Shown here in pieces: positions 1-13,200 of a DNA stretch of 64,000 nt. Origin of the DNA: Mycteria americana (taxonomy: Eukaryota; Chordata; Aves; Ciconiiformes; Ciconiidae); the NCBI RefSeq assembly GCF_035582795.1, contig NC_134367.1:109664062-109728061 (forward strand), written 5' to 3'. Numbering within the stretch: position 1 is the stretch's first letter; every line of letters begins with the position of its first letter. Below the pieces are notes generated by a model. The model ran no database searches. It saw only the letters and a program-made list of their open reading frames with translations, and was not told the origin of the DNA. The translations under genes were made by a program, and so were the position numbers.

Positions 1-3000
1 CTTATGTCTTGGCAGTCCCTAATTAACATAATTTGTCTTCAGAGTTAAGGACTCTAGGGTATCGCAGCAAGCTCAGATTCACCGCTCAGTGAATCTCAGA
101 AGTAGTTAATCTATCCTTCCACGAGCAGAGCAAATGCAGTTAGGTAGCTTCAAAGGGCTAAATTAGTTGCAAGGCAGTGATCAGAAAGACAGACAAGGAG
201 GCAACACAGCTGCAGACCTCAACTTGAACCGTGGCTGCTTGGCCGAGTACAGACAGACAGAGCGGCCGAGAGACACCCTTACGCTGCCCTTAGCCTGCTG
301 CTTTCCTTCTGCTGAATTAGTGCCCCGAGGTGGGCAGTAAGGGCATTTAATTAACCTGTGGGAGGGCAGAGGCAGGAAAACAAGTAAGTATTTGATCTGG
401 CTTCACCCAGTAAAACACCGAGTGCCCTTCTGAGCCCTTACACTAGTCTGGAAGTTGAGACTGGAGGGTCATGCCCACCCGCCTCCCACTCTATGCCTGA
501 CAAGAAAGAGCTTTCCCTGGTACAGACAATTAAGAATAAACTTCAGTTCATCACTGTATAATTGGCTAGAGCCTTTGTGAAAACTCTTGACAATCCATGG
601 CCTGTTCCTCATTATTTTTCCACTGTTACACAGCTTTTATTTCCAGGGGCCTTTAGAAGCTGGAGGTACCAGAAAGCCAAAAAGCTTTCCTTACAAGGTT
701 TCATGGCCACTCTGAAATAAGGAGTCTCTCTGGAGGTTCAGCTCTTGAAGCTTCCAGGTTTGTAAAGTTTGGATGAAAAGCCACATCCAAATTATTTCAA
801 TATCAATAACATGAAATGGAACGGCTCAAAGTTTGTTTCTGGATGTACATCAAGAAAACAGAAAAATTGATTTCTGGAGGTGCTTGAGAATTGTGAAGAT
901 CGGAGTCTTAAAAATAAGAGATATTTTAGTGGAAGGTTGTTTCTGTCTCCTTGGTTCCTCTATCACTTGGATCCCGAGCTCCTGCAGCGGGTGGGTGCAG
1001 AGCAGCCTGGGACTAGGAGAGCCATGGCAAAGCACCCAAGCTGGTGTTCCTGGGGAGCTGGTGGGAGGCAAGGGGAACATGAGGTGGAATAAGCACCTGG
1101 TTTAATAGTAGACAGCATGAATACAGAAAGTTCTGCATGGCAGGAGACAGCAGAGAGAAAGGAGTAAGCAGAGCTGTTTCCATGAAACAGAGCTTTTAAG
1201 TTGCTGATAAAATTACAGAGCAGCAGGAACGTGTCCACTTAGGGCAGATGAGCTTATAGCAAAGTGCCCTGTGCTGTAAACAGCAGTCATGCCTTTTGTT
1301 CTCCCTTACGTTTGTTGTTATAATTGGAAGCTAATTACATTATTTCTCTCAATGCTGGCATACTTAATAAGGATGCAAATGAATTAAAATTCTCTCCTCA
1401 TTCCATTAGCAAAGCAAAAAGTAAGCATCGAGCAGAAGCAAGGCTGCAGCATCTCAGTTCTTTTCATAGCAGCAGAACAAGGGACATGTCATTTAGCCTC
1501 CCTGGCTTTGTTCCCTGTCTGTAATGTGCAGACAGCCTGTGGTCTGCTTCGTAGCAAACATCTACCTTACAAACTGCAGAGCACTACCAGGGACCTGTAT
1601 TAGCTTTAACCAAGCCAGTCTAGCTGTGAGAAAGCAGCAAGCCAGATTAGTCTACGTGGAGCTCAGGCTGCTAGGCTGCTCACTGTGCCCAAAGGATGAC
1701 TTCTTTACCTCCAGCAGAGCATCTCTCTGTACCACCGCAGGCAGCAGCACAGGTGTAGTGAATGGCTATGGTATGGCTTGGACAGGCAGGGATTCTCAAG
1801 TGACCCAAACAGGAGCCAGAACAGGTTGGGAAGGAAGATGGCTGTTAGCGAGGTACTACTGTTACATCAAGAAGAAGTTGGGAGTAAGCAACAGATTGGT
1901 GTCACGTTCAGAGAGTTGACCTGCGTGTCAGTTCAAGCGTGGCAAAGAATTTCTCCTTGAGGCATGGTATCTTGGAAATACGGCAAAAGATGATACTTCT
2001 AGTGTAGATGGGCTTATCTTAAGCAATTAATTTTCTGTGACTGCAAGCATTGTTTGGTACACCCTTCCCCTTTCCTGTATTTAGGTTTCTGTGTAGCAAT
2101 CCCCTCCCCCCTTTACTTTTGGGAAATTACAAATTTTCCTCCGTGGTTCATACTATTATAAAGCTTGATAAGGAATGTCAGTGGCAGTTCTGGGACTGCA
2201 TCTTTTATATAAAAGGGGAAAAAAAAAAATAGTTTGGGAGTCAGGCAGGTACGACTTGCAAAAATAATTCAGCAGCCGCAAGTCCTGGCAGAAGTCTGAG
2301 GTCTGCTCCACCACTGTGGGCCTCACATCACTGTTCAGCAGAAGTTCTCCAATCTCAAATCCTTCATGCACACCCTTAATTCTAAGCATCAAGTCAACAG
2401 AATTAAACCGTAGGGCTGGATTGGAAAACTTCACCCAAGGATTGTGGAATGTCTGGCAGTGGAACAAGCTGTACTGCAATCTCACTATTTATGGGTGGCT
2501 GCTCTTAAGTGTTCAAAACGTTGCAGTGCTGCAGAGTAAAAATAATGCCGATGGCTCCGTGTATAATTAAAGCTTTAGTAAGTCATTTCACCTTCATGCA
2601 GCCCCCCCATGTAATTTAAGATTTCACTGTGTATTTTTAGCCTTGGAAGTCTGTGAAAGTTTGTTGTAGTCAAGTTTTGAAGTTCATGTTAAAAAACTCT
2701 GCTTTTTCAGAAGAGTTAACTTTTTCTAAAGCATTAAATATGAGAAAAATCTCATTTTTGATGCAAAGGCAATGCTGTCTTACTTGCACGTGGGCCGTCT
2801 TCTGTGGATGCTACATAAACACTGTCAAGTCTGTTCTGACCACATGACACAAACTTACTAATAAGAAACAGATGCAGAGCAGTAGCTCAGTGCTGCAGCT
2901 ACAGCAATGAAGCCATTGTAATCAATCATGGGCATATAATGCTTTGGGACGTGCTGGACATTTTTCATGTATGTAGGGAAACCAAAAAGTTAATCCTATA

Positions 3001-6000
3001 TACAGCCCGCCTTCTGCAGACTTCGGAGTTGGAACAAATCCTGTGGAGACAAGAATTGCAAGCACCAGCTCTCACTTGTCAACTGACTGTATATTTTTGT
3101 CCCAAGTGAGGCCAAAACGGCCTGACAGAGTCAGAATTCACTTTGAACGTCCTGCCAGTATGGAAGGGGAAAATGAAAGCAACATGCTGGCAGAAGCTAA
3201 ACAAAGCATTTTTAATAGCAGGCCATGGAGGAAAATTCATGAGCTACTCTCCATGGCAACATCTAGGTTCTGTCACGTTTGCTGCCTCCACTCTCTCCTC
3301 CTTCCCTTTCTCTTCTCCCTCTCCAACCCTTTGGTTCCCACTGTTCTTGCCTGGCTCCTGCCCACACCGCTGTCCATGAGACCTGGCATTTGCAGGCGAG
3401 TGCTTTGCCACCGGGTGTCTGCACATCATTGATGTTCCCCCCTTGCAGCAGCGCTTGTTACGCCTGGCCTGTGCACATGGGATTCAGATTTTCGATTCCA
3501 AGAGGTGCTGCCTGGGACCAAGCAAGCCTCCTGTTTTCTAAGCCGTCCGCTGCTCCTGCTCTTCTTCCCCCTCAAATTGTTAAAGCTACCTATCTGCCCT
3601 AGCCTGTATTTGGCTGTATTTGGCAGGGGTAGGCTTTAGTCTGTATGGATACCGGAAAGGGGAAGAAAGCTTGCCAATGGATGTTTAATTAAACTTTAGC
3701 CTAAAACCCAAGCTTTTAAGATGTTGGTCTAAAACACCGTTATTTCTAGAAGAAAACCAGGTAATTGCACTGAGTCCTGACTTACTTCCATGGCTGAAAT
3801 GAACTACAAGGGGAAGGATGTAGGGGATGCCACTGACATTCAGGTTGCATGTTCTCTTGGGTGGGACACCTAAACCTCCCTGATGCTGCAGCATTGTGTT
3901 GCAGTCTTGCCATCTCTATGTTCTTTATATTTCAAGAGAAACAAGTCCAGCACCCACTAACGGTGAAGAATTGCTGTGTAAATGACAGCCTCTGTGCCCT
4001 GGACTAAGCACTGGCCCCAGCCCATAGCAGCAGCATGAATTCTTTAGTGCTCCCAAGCTGCTCGGCGCGAGGAGGCCACAGACACTTTAGCTGGACGCTC
4101 TGCTCCAGGAGTGCAGCTGTACTTGTGTGCACCTATTTTCAGAGGGGGCTGAATGGCAAGTGGGGTGGTGTCTTCCGTTGCTTGCTTTGAGTGCCTCCGA
4201 GGACACTGGGTGGGAATATGCCTCCTGACAAAGGAGCACATCAGGCCACGAAGCCGGGCCCAGGCACTTGAGAACGGTTAGCTTCCTCAGGAGGACACCC
4301 TCCAGCCTCTGCACCTCCGCTTTTGCTGCGAACAAGAGATTCGCTGCATGCCCCCTGCCCGCAATCACAGCTCTCTGAGGAGGCCATGGGAAGAAGAGGC
4401 ATGGTGGAGACCCTGACAAGAGTGCTGCACTTGCAAACTGCAAGAGCCATGGTAGCTCACACACAGGTACATCACGTGCTCTTCTGGACCAGCCTTTTCT
4501 GTTCAGAGAGCTGCAGTGAGCTTGGAAAGAAAGCACTCATCTCAGAGGGTTTAGGTGATACACTTGTGCTGGCAGGTTCTCTCTGATGCAGCCTAAGCCC
4601 TACTGAGTTCCAGTGAGGGGGAAACTGGGGACACTGGTGAGGACTCACGCTGGCCAAAACACTTCCAGAGGGTTTTACCTTGTGTCTGTTTTCTCAAAGA
4701 CACAAACAATTTGCCGCCTTAGGAAGCTTCAGCAGATAGTCAGCCTGAGTGTTAATGCTTTGCAATTTTGTTTTATTGTTTAGCCCAGCCCTACCTATGT
4801 AAGCAGAGTCGGCATCAGCAGATGCTGCTATAGCCCTTTCTTGGGCAAGTTTTAGTAGTTCTCTTTCCCTCATCACAATCCAAAGGACTACAGTTTAGCA
4901 TATGGATTGATGCCAAGGATGAAAGGCCTGCACAACCGAAACAACTCCTTACAGTTCAAACTAGAGTATAAGAACACTTAGGACCCAAGGATGTCTTAGC
5001 CAATAGATACCCCATTCACTGTAATACCAAGGAAACAAGTGCAATCTTTATTACCCTTCTCACACAATTTTTCTGACTCATGCAAGCAAGAACCAGCACG
5101 CCTCATGAATTTTCAGCACATCCACAACATCTGCCTCATGCCTGCCAACACTGTTTAATGACAGCTAATAATCATTTTACTTAAAAAATTCAAAGGCACA
5201 TCAGACATGTCCCCACACAGAGCACTCCCCTGACACAATACAGCTATACAGGTACATCTCATCTCCACAAAACACACACTCATTAACTACATCTCCCACC
5301 GTTGATCCAACAGCCTTCCTTGCTCCCACAGACACCTCAAATTTCATGCCCCTCTCCCTCCTACCTTTGCCTGCAGCTGTGCTCCAGCATCATGACACAA
5401 TCCCATTTTTCCCTCTGGGAGCAGGAAAGGGCACACCATCCCACTAACCTTATTTACTCCCAGCGCTGTAGTGGAGCATCTTAAATGACCTCCAGGCTTG
5501 TGGGAAGAGGACAGGGTGTTTCCCAGTCCCTCCCTGGCTCCAGGCTTTTGTAGGGTAGGGACCATGACCAGCAGCAGCTGCTCCATATACTGCCCCTAAC
5601 TGCAGTAATTTGGGTTTCTGGTGTTCCTCCACCTGTAACAGGGAAGCTCATCAGATGTGATTTCCTTGAAGCAGAGATGCTTTTTGTTGTGAAGTTTCAG
5701 ATATTTGGTAGTCAGTGGGAAGCCCCCTAACAAGTTGTCTGCGTGCTCAGGCTACTTACACTGTGGCCATCGGTGTCTCGTCTTGCTCTGGTTTGCAGCC
5801 TGGCTCCAACCAGGCTCCCACTTCTGATATTTCTGGGAAGGTGCCATCAGAGGTTTGCTCAAATCCAGGTCCTCTATATGAAACATGCCAAGCTCCATGT
5901 CTGGCTGAAGCTCCTGCAGAAGCGCCCAGGATAGGCTCTCTTGCAAAAACAGGAGAGAAAAACTTCTCTCATGGGGCTTAAGATATTCCATAACACAGTC

Positions 6001-7189
6001 ACTGCTGCACTCAGCATGGAGAAGACTGTACTCAGGACAGGCCATGGGCTTGACCTCATCTCTTCCTCCACCCCGGAGCAGTGACCCAAACAGTAGTAAA
6101 CCAGGAGAGCTCTCTCCAGGGTGTGAGTTTTCCCTCTAAGAGAAAAAACCCAAACTATTCCTCTCATACTATTTCGGTGTACTCTGCGAGGCCAGGAACC
6201 AGCAGGTGATGCTCTTGGGAAGGCCATGGCTGCCAGGGTACCAGCTTACACTGGAGACAGGACTTTATCCTGCATGACAATGGACCAGAGAGGAGAGAAA
6301 AGGCAAAAACCTCTCCTTTGTCTCTCCCTTTACGGTGTTGTTCTACAGATAACACATCCCCTTAGCATTCGACGGGTTAAACTGTTGAAAACAAAAAGCC
6401 TTCCATATTTACTGGTGTAATCTAAAAATACCCCAATTCTGCTGACAGCAAAAGCAAACACAGGCTCCCAGAGGCTTTCTTCCCTTGCTGAAAACAGTGT
6501 GCAGTGCCCCGGCTGGCTGACACTGCCCCAAGCGAGACGAGATGAGCTGAAAGAGCGAGCTCGGCTTCCCATCCCCTCCCAGCCTCCCTGCGCATGGTGC
6601 CTTCACCCTCTGCCCCACAGCTGCTCCCGAAGGGGAAACCTCCGCTCCCGCCCGTCCCTCTGCCCAGCCCCTGGGACGCGCTGGCTCCGGGTGCCAGCTG
6701 GGCTGGATGGCTCGGCCAGGGGATTGCAATGGGCCCTGGTGTCCCGTGAGGCTGAATGAACAGACTCATTAGGTAGCGTAGGACATCTTCTCTCCACCGC
6801 CTCCCCTCCGTCCCTGAAGAGGCTTTATTAATTCACAATTTAGAATAATCCCAGATTTTACTGCATTTTGGGTATTTTTCATTGGGCAGATATAGGAAAT
6901 GCTTGCTATAATTTGCTTATCTTATGTTGGCATAGCTGTAGGGGCTTTTAGTTTACATCTGCTTGCAAAGTTAGCAGTTTGTGTTTGCTGGTTACACTCA
7001 CAGCCTGAAGCCTTTTTGGACAGCTGTTTTATTTGGCCAACATCATCCCAGCTGCAGTTTGTGTACCAAGCTTATGATTGCTAGGCTGTAGGTACTCAAG
7101 CGTCTGAATGCTTGGTCAGGAAGGGAAATGGTTCGGTGCCCCAGCTCTGACGTAGCCAGGCGGTATCAGCAGATACAGCTTGCTTGCCT

Positions 7190-7210
7190 TCCTCCTCCTC
7201 CTCCTCCTCT
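7190..7210. repeat. (CCT)n microsatellite
   Basis: A run of about seven CCT/CTC trinucleotide units in STUM intronic DNA. It is a simple polypyrimidine repeat, and no function is suggested. Confidence 0.85.
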
Positions 7211-8053
7211 CTGCTTCCAGATGCAAACACTTCCATATTCGGCAATGTGTAACTACGATGGCTTCTTAAGGGGAAAACATCTACCTTGGCAAATGCATTT
7301 AAGACTCTTTCTTCTGCTTCCCATTTTAAAGCATATGTGGACTAGAGGAAAAATACTTCCATTTTATGTCTGCTGGCATGTCTCAAATCTTGTATTTAAA
7401 AATGCCAACAGCGTCCCAAAGGTTAGCTAATCATAATTAATAAAGAAAATGCACTGGCATTGGAAAATGAATTGGCTCCCATGAGTAGGCAAGTGGCCCG
7501 AAGGGGTAATCAGAAGCCAAGGTTCATGAGATTTTAAGCCTAGTTTCTGTATCAATTCCCTGTCCAGAGAGGGACGCTTAACTGCTTTGTCTGCTTTATT
7601 CCCTTCTGAATGGGACTAGACATTAGCTTAGTCACTGTGGTGTTTAGGGGATTAATTAGCTAATTCAGCACCTCACTCTAATGATGTAAAAATCTTAAAA
7701 GCTTCACTGGAAGGATTTGAAGCGGTAGCTTAAGAATTATTGCTCATTTATGACCTTTTTTGTAAGACATCTTGGAAGAGTTAAAGGTAAGGCGAGAGGG
7801 GAAGATTTTAATTTTCATTTTAAAAAGAGACATGCATTTCCATTTGGCAAGATTTCGCATCCTGATGGGAAAACGTAAACACCCAGTTTCTGGTCTTGCC
7901 TCAATCCATATTTAATCTCAGAGAGTGCTGTGGTGTAACTTTGCAGAGCACAGTTTCAGGAAGCATGGGGGAATATTCCAGGCTTCCTTCTGCTTCGGAG
8001 ACACTATAAAGGAAGAAAAAGATAGATGAAGCGGGGCAGAGATCTCACGTAAT

Positions 8054-8089
8054 CCCACATGGAAGACAAAGCCCACATGGAAGACAAAG
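8054..8089. repeat. Exact 2 x 18-bp tandem duplication
   Basis: The 18-bp unit CCCACATGGAAGACAAAG occurs twice head to tail with no mismatch (8054-8071 and 8072-8089). Perfect identity suggests a recent local duplication, for example by replication slippage. It lies in a STUM intron. Confidence 0.95.
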
Positions 8090-9304
8090 CCACAGAGCAA
8101 AAGACAGCCTTTCTTTTAACAAGCAACGGGGAGACTTAGACAACATCCTTTGGGATTAAAATGATTTCCCCTTTTCCTCTGTGCAGACCCTTTTGTTTCG
8201 GTGGCTAAGGGGTGAAACCCTGCCTGTGAAAGCCGAGCAGTCAGAGGATGAAGCCCAGGGGGGACTTCTCACACAGGAGGAGACGCTGGCCCTCTCCCTG
8301 CCAGCGAGGCTCTGCCGTAGGGCTGCCTCCCACCGCCCCAGCAGCGCTCACCCACTCCCCTCCGCCGCCGTGCCGCCCGGCTTCGGCGTGCGGCAAAGGG
8401 AGCGGGTGGGAGTATGAAATCAGAGCGAGCCAGCGGCAGGAAGACGAGCGGGGTTTTAGGAGCTGGTGGAGTGTTAAGAAGATGCTGGACTTGAAGCCTG
8501 CAGAGGATGGCGAGATTAAAAATAGGCTGTAGCCAGCCTTCCCCAGCATTTCGGCGTCTTAACTGCCTGTTCTCCTTGTGACCCACTGAAGAAGAGGCAG
8601 CAATAAAAGAGATTATCTCTTCCACCACGCTGGCAGTGCAGGATGAAGTGGTATTTTGCTCCTAACCACATCCTTATGCTCTCTCTGTCTGGTGAGGCCT
8701 TCTGGAAGGGTGTAAACTGAGGGTTTCCTCCCCGTCTTCAGCCAAACCAAGGGACTCTCTCCTTCCTCCGAGTTCAACAAGGCACTTGTGTGCATTCAGG
8801 ATGAGCTCATTCATTCACATCTTACAGGGCGTTTGCAGGCTTCCATCCTTTGATAGGAAAAGGGGCAATTTTTGTAGAAACCTTTGGACATCATGCTGCA
8901 GGATTTTTAATTCAAGACATTCATTAAAGAAAGCATTTCACAGAACTATGTTATCCGGTACAATCCACATTACACCTTTGTACCTACCTTAGCAATACTG
9001 TATTTATATTAAAAAAACCCTGAAGACAATTCATAATGATAAGAGGTATTGAAATGCATACTTAGGGCAGGTGACTGAACCTCCTGGCCAACAGCTCGTC
9101 CATTATAGGGGTCAGAAACAGTTTCTTCTGCTCTTTGCCCATGCTGTGTATTTCGTCAGGTTGGTCGTGGGACAGACGAGGCTTCCTCGAGCTGCAGGTT
9201 TTAGCTAGCCATGGGCCCAGCACATCAGCTGTGAATAAATGATCAGGCTTGTTCAGTGTGGTAAATTCAGGAAGAATCTTTGTAAAGGCTGGTGTAGTTT
9301 TACA

Positions 9305-9316
9305 CCCCCCCCCCCC
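9305..9316. repeat. C12 homopolymer
   Basis: Twelve consecutive C residues in a STUM intron. The length is likely to be variable or prone to sequencing error. Confidence 0.9.
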
Positions 9317-10056
9317 GGCTTTAACTTTCATACATCAACAAGATCCTTCATCTGAATTGTTTTAGGAAGTCTGAAGGGTGCTTGCAAGTTTTGTAAGCTG
9401 GTCTCACAAAGAGCCAAGGGCTGCAACCCCAGGTCGCCTGGCTCCAGCACTGGTTTAGCGGCTACTGCTTTGGTAAAACATGCTCTCAGGTAACAACTTG
9501 TGACTGGGGACAGCGTTGTGCAAAGATGCAGTACTGCCTTAGCACCCCTTTTTTTTGTGTGCTCCTTCAAGAGCAGTATTTGTGAATAGTAACAGACTGC
9601 CAGACCCATACAGCTTTCTAGAGCCAGACCTGCTCTAACGCTGGGTGCAATTTTCCCTTTTAGAGCTTCTGTGTAGTAAATATTCTCCCCAAAAGAGAGC
9701 CACCAGGCAGAAAAAAGGTAGACTGGTATTTCCACAGACACACAGCGCTCCCTTGTAAACTGCCTACAGTGCAAAAGTGGTTACTGTTGGGTGGGGCGGG
9801 AAGGAGCCAAAACCCAGTGAGTGTTTTTTTCTGTCCTGGTTTTTTAGTATACGTATCGGTGTAATTCAATGGGAGACAGTAGCGGGTTTGACTGAGATGC
9901 GGCTGTGCCTCCATTTGTCCTCCTGTAAAGTGTTTCCAGCTTTTCAGCACTGCAGTGGGAGCACAAGTGGGATGCTATGAGAAGTGAGTCTAAGGGAAGG
10001 AATTTGGCATGAAGCTGTGGCTTTCACGGGGCGTTTTGTTGCTGCTTTCTCCCTAG

Positions 10057-10236
10057 GAACGTTTGTATCCGCTTTCACCGTGCTGTGCGGAGCCCGGACC
10101 GACCTCCCCGACAGGCACATGTGTTGTGTCTTCTGGCTGAACATTGCTGCTGCTCTGATTCAGATCCTGACGGCAATCGTGATGGTTGGCTGGATTATGA
10201 GTATATTTTGGGGGATGGACATGGTCATTCTCGCAA
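10057..10236 (+). CDS. STUM: STUM, internal exon encoding the core membrane region
   Basis: This 180-nt exon encodes the hallmark of the Stum/Spec3 family. Read in frame it contains [16 protein letters not shown], then a [11 protein letters not shown] motif, then a long hydrophobic stretch rich in Ile, Val, Leu and Trp ([19 protein letters not shown]) ending MDMVIL. The stretch is predicted to be membrane-spanning. The exon follows a clear acceptor (gctgctttctccctag) and ends at a consensus donor GTAAGT (10237). It starts with two bases of a split Gly codon and ends with one base (A) of the next codon. Stum is known in Drosophila as a neuronal mechanosensory protein; the vertebrate product is a small two-pass membrane protein of poorly known role. 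The N-terminal coding exon lies off the left edge. I recognise the family by its conserved sequence; no database comparison was made. Confidence 0.93.
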
Positions 10237-13200
10237 GTAAGTACAGCGCACTCACCCCCACCCCCTGACTTCTCCCCTCCGTGGCCGTGTTGCTGGGTCC
10301 CAGCTAACGCCCCTGCAAGCCATCGGACTGCACTGTAGGGAAGAAGAGCCGCAGGATGGGCTCTGCAAGTCCATGAGGAACACAGTAGGCAGAGGAATTG
10401 CTGGGAGGCAGTTGGGATGGGCCCCGTGACACAGCTGGAAGAGCCTCCCATCCCACTCCATGGGTTAGGATCTTCCTTTCCCCTTTGAAAATGAAAAGTG
10501 CAGGAAAGGGTGAGGCCCCCCAGCACTGTGAACTGTGCTGTCTGGAGCCCTTTCTGCCCTGGTTGCATCCGCGTGCATGTTTGAACGAGAAAGCCCTTTC
10601 TCCCTTGCAACTCTGACTGCAACTCTCTGGTTAGCGAGACCTTCCTGCGAGGCCGGTTCTGCTCCCCGGGAGCGTGCAGGGCCAGCTGTCCCCAGAAAAG
10701 CCCTGGAGACTCCCCTGGACCCTCCTCTCCCTCCCAAGAATACATTTACCCAAAGGCTTTTTTTCCTATTTCACACCAAGTTCTTAGGCTGAGCAGGACT
10801 GTTTAGCTACTCCTAGAAGGATTTTCCCTACACCCTTTAAGGAGCCTCCAAAACGTTAGTGTAGGGGAAAAAGAGAGGAATCCTTTTTTAAACATACGTA
10901 ATTCAGGTCACCCAGTTAGTATATATTACCAATGTAGAATACAGGCTCTGTAACGTTATCTGCTAAAGACCTTTACTGGTGTAAAAGTTGTACCGTATCT
11001 GTATCATATCACCTGTATCGTATTGCAGAGAATGACGGTGACAGCCTCACGTCGCCTCCAAAGCCAGAAGCAGCCCACAGCTCAGGGTGCTGATTGCGTC
11101 TGCAGGACCCCACTCCCCTTCCAAAGGCTGGCAGAGGCTGGCGGGCATTGCCCCAAACCAAACAGGTCTGAGATCCTTCAGGTTGGCAGGGCAGGCAGTT
11201 CCCAAAGCGAGCGCTTCTCCCAGAGAACGTCTTACCAGCAGCTTTTGCTGTTTGGCTTGAAGGGGCTCCACTTTGTCATCTCTGCTGGTGACATCTGTGG
11301 CTGCATGACACAGGAGGAGAGAGGATCTCAGGAAATTGCCAGGCACCTGCCTAAAGATGAAATGGATGACATTGAAAAAAACATCAGGAAAGCAGTGCAC
11401 ATCTTCAGCTGCCAAACCCAGGGGTTAAACCCTCTCACCAAACCACCTGCTAGTTTCTGAGCCAGCTTCAATTTACAGGCTCAGTTAAGGGCAATCCCCA
11501 GGCAGAACAAACGATGGATATTAAAAACCTGAACATAAGCGAGGCAAAAGGCTTTCCTCAGGACGAAGGCAGCATTGCCCTTCATTTTTCCCTGCAAACC
11601 ACCTTCCAAGTTTCCTCTCCGATGTACCCACAGAGCAGGGGTAGCCCAAGTTATTTCTGAGGATAAATTGTGAATCAGTGTACATCTGTGACGTGTCTTT
11701 AAGAGCCTGCCCAATTTATGTGTAATCCCATAATTACGTGTTCATAATCATATGCTCTTCTGCTATTCCTCTGCTGGACAGCCTCTGTGTGCGGTTCGCT
11801 GTCTGGCAGGACCCAGTTCCGCAGTTGTGGGAGAGGCAGGAAAGCATCTGTCCAGATAGAGACTACAGCTGAGACCGTGACTTGCTTTTCTCCATAGTCC
11901 TGTTCATGTACGTCCTCCGCGTAGAGGGGCTGGGGTTCAGGAGGGTCTTACTGGTTTTCCAGTTTGGTTGCTGGGGAAAACCATACAGCTTGGAAGTATC
12001 TCCCGCACCTGGCTGGACCCCACCAGTTTGGGAGGCAGAGGGTGGGTGAGCAGCCTGCACAGGCCAAGAGGTCCCCGACCACAGCGACAGCATTTCATCC
12101 CGGCCCCTCTGGCTGCAGTAGAGAAGGGTAAGAGGAGTCACCGTGTCTTATGTTAACCAGCTATATATCATCTGACAAGTTGCAGCCCTTGGCAGTTTCT
12201 TGCTGTCTCATTAAATAGCTGGGTTTTAAGTTTACTTACCAGGCAGAGAAAATAATGGCTAAATAAAGCAGCTCTTGGTTGATGGAGAATAAAAGAAAAA
12301 ACTCATTTTTCAATCAAAACAAAGAACAGAAGTGATCAATTAGTCCCAGCTAGATCAAACAGCCCTGTCAGACCCAAAATGGTTTGTTTTCTCATGTTTT
12401 GTTTTCATGTTAAAAAAAAAAAAAGAAAAAAGTAATAACTTAAAAAGGAAACAATGTTTCAGATGCAAGAAATAAGACGTTTCATTTAAAAACACTGCCA
12501 GAAAACAGTTTGCTTTGGTTGGGTTTTGCTTGTGTGCAAACAAACTATTTGATGCACTGGACAGAAATTGTACACCGTTGCAACTTTAATCTGTATGCAG
12601 GTGGGAGATGATAGTTAAAAAAAAAATATGAAACTACTGTCCACCTCTGGTCTTCCTCGCCTTGAAATGGCCGATGCCATGAAACGGCCATAGGATTTTG
12701 GTGGGCTAGAGGCAGGGCACAGCGGGTGGTGTCTAAGCTGATGGGGGCTAGCAGTGAGGAGAAGTGGGGAGCAGCTGAGGCTCGGGGGCTCGGCTGCGGC
12801 TTTCCTTGAGGGATGAGTGCCTCGCTCCCTGGATCAGGGCCTGCCTGTCTTCTAGCTGGTAGAGAGCTGGGTGGGAGGTAGGGAGGCTCGTGGCGGTTTT
12901 TCATCTTCTAGTGCTGACTCTCAGCCATGAAAAGGGGGAGCCTGCTCCGAGGGGAGAGCTTTGGGGATAATGCCATACTGTCTTTAATGCGGGGAAAAGG
13001 AGAAGAATTATAGGCCAAGCAGGTATACTTCAATTCCTGGAAGAAGTAATCAAACAAGTGACTTGCATGCATTTAGAAAATAAAAAGAAACAAAGTCAAT
13101 GTGGGTTTGTCCAGAGCAAGCTGTGTCAGACTGGCTTGATTCCCTTCTGTAGCAGAGGGATTAATTTTGTGAGTGGCGGCGGCGCTCAGCCGTCCCTCCT

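Larger units (their letters stand above)
1..10056 (+). other. STUM: STUM intron upstream of the first visible exon (partial)
   Basis: The first STUM exon in the window opens with two bases of a split codon, so an upstream coding exon must exist, and I find no candidate for it here. This stretch is therefore read as intron, at least 10 kb long. Open frames in it are short and overlap on both strands, without recognisable domains. Contents seen: a (CCT)n run near 7190, an exact 18-bp tandem duplication at 8054, a small GC-rich patch about 8280-8420, an AT-rich patch with homeodomain-type TAATTA motifs about 7430-7760, and a C12 run at 9305. No gene is visible. The part nearest the left edge could in principle contain an unrecognised 5' exon. 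Confidence 0.7.

Noticed and set aside
11023..11460. 145-codon + strand open frame in a STUM intron
   Set aside because: No recognisable domain, no supporting splice signals, and an opposite-strand frame overlaps it. Probably chance.
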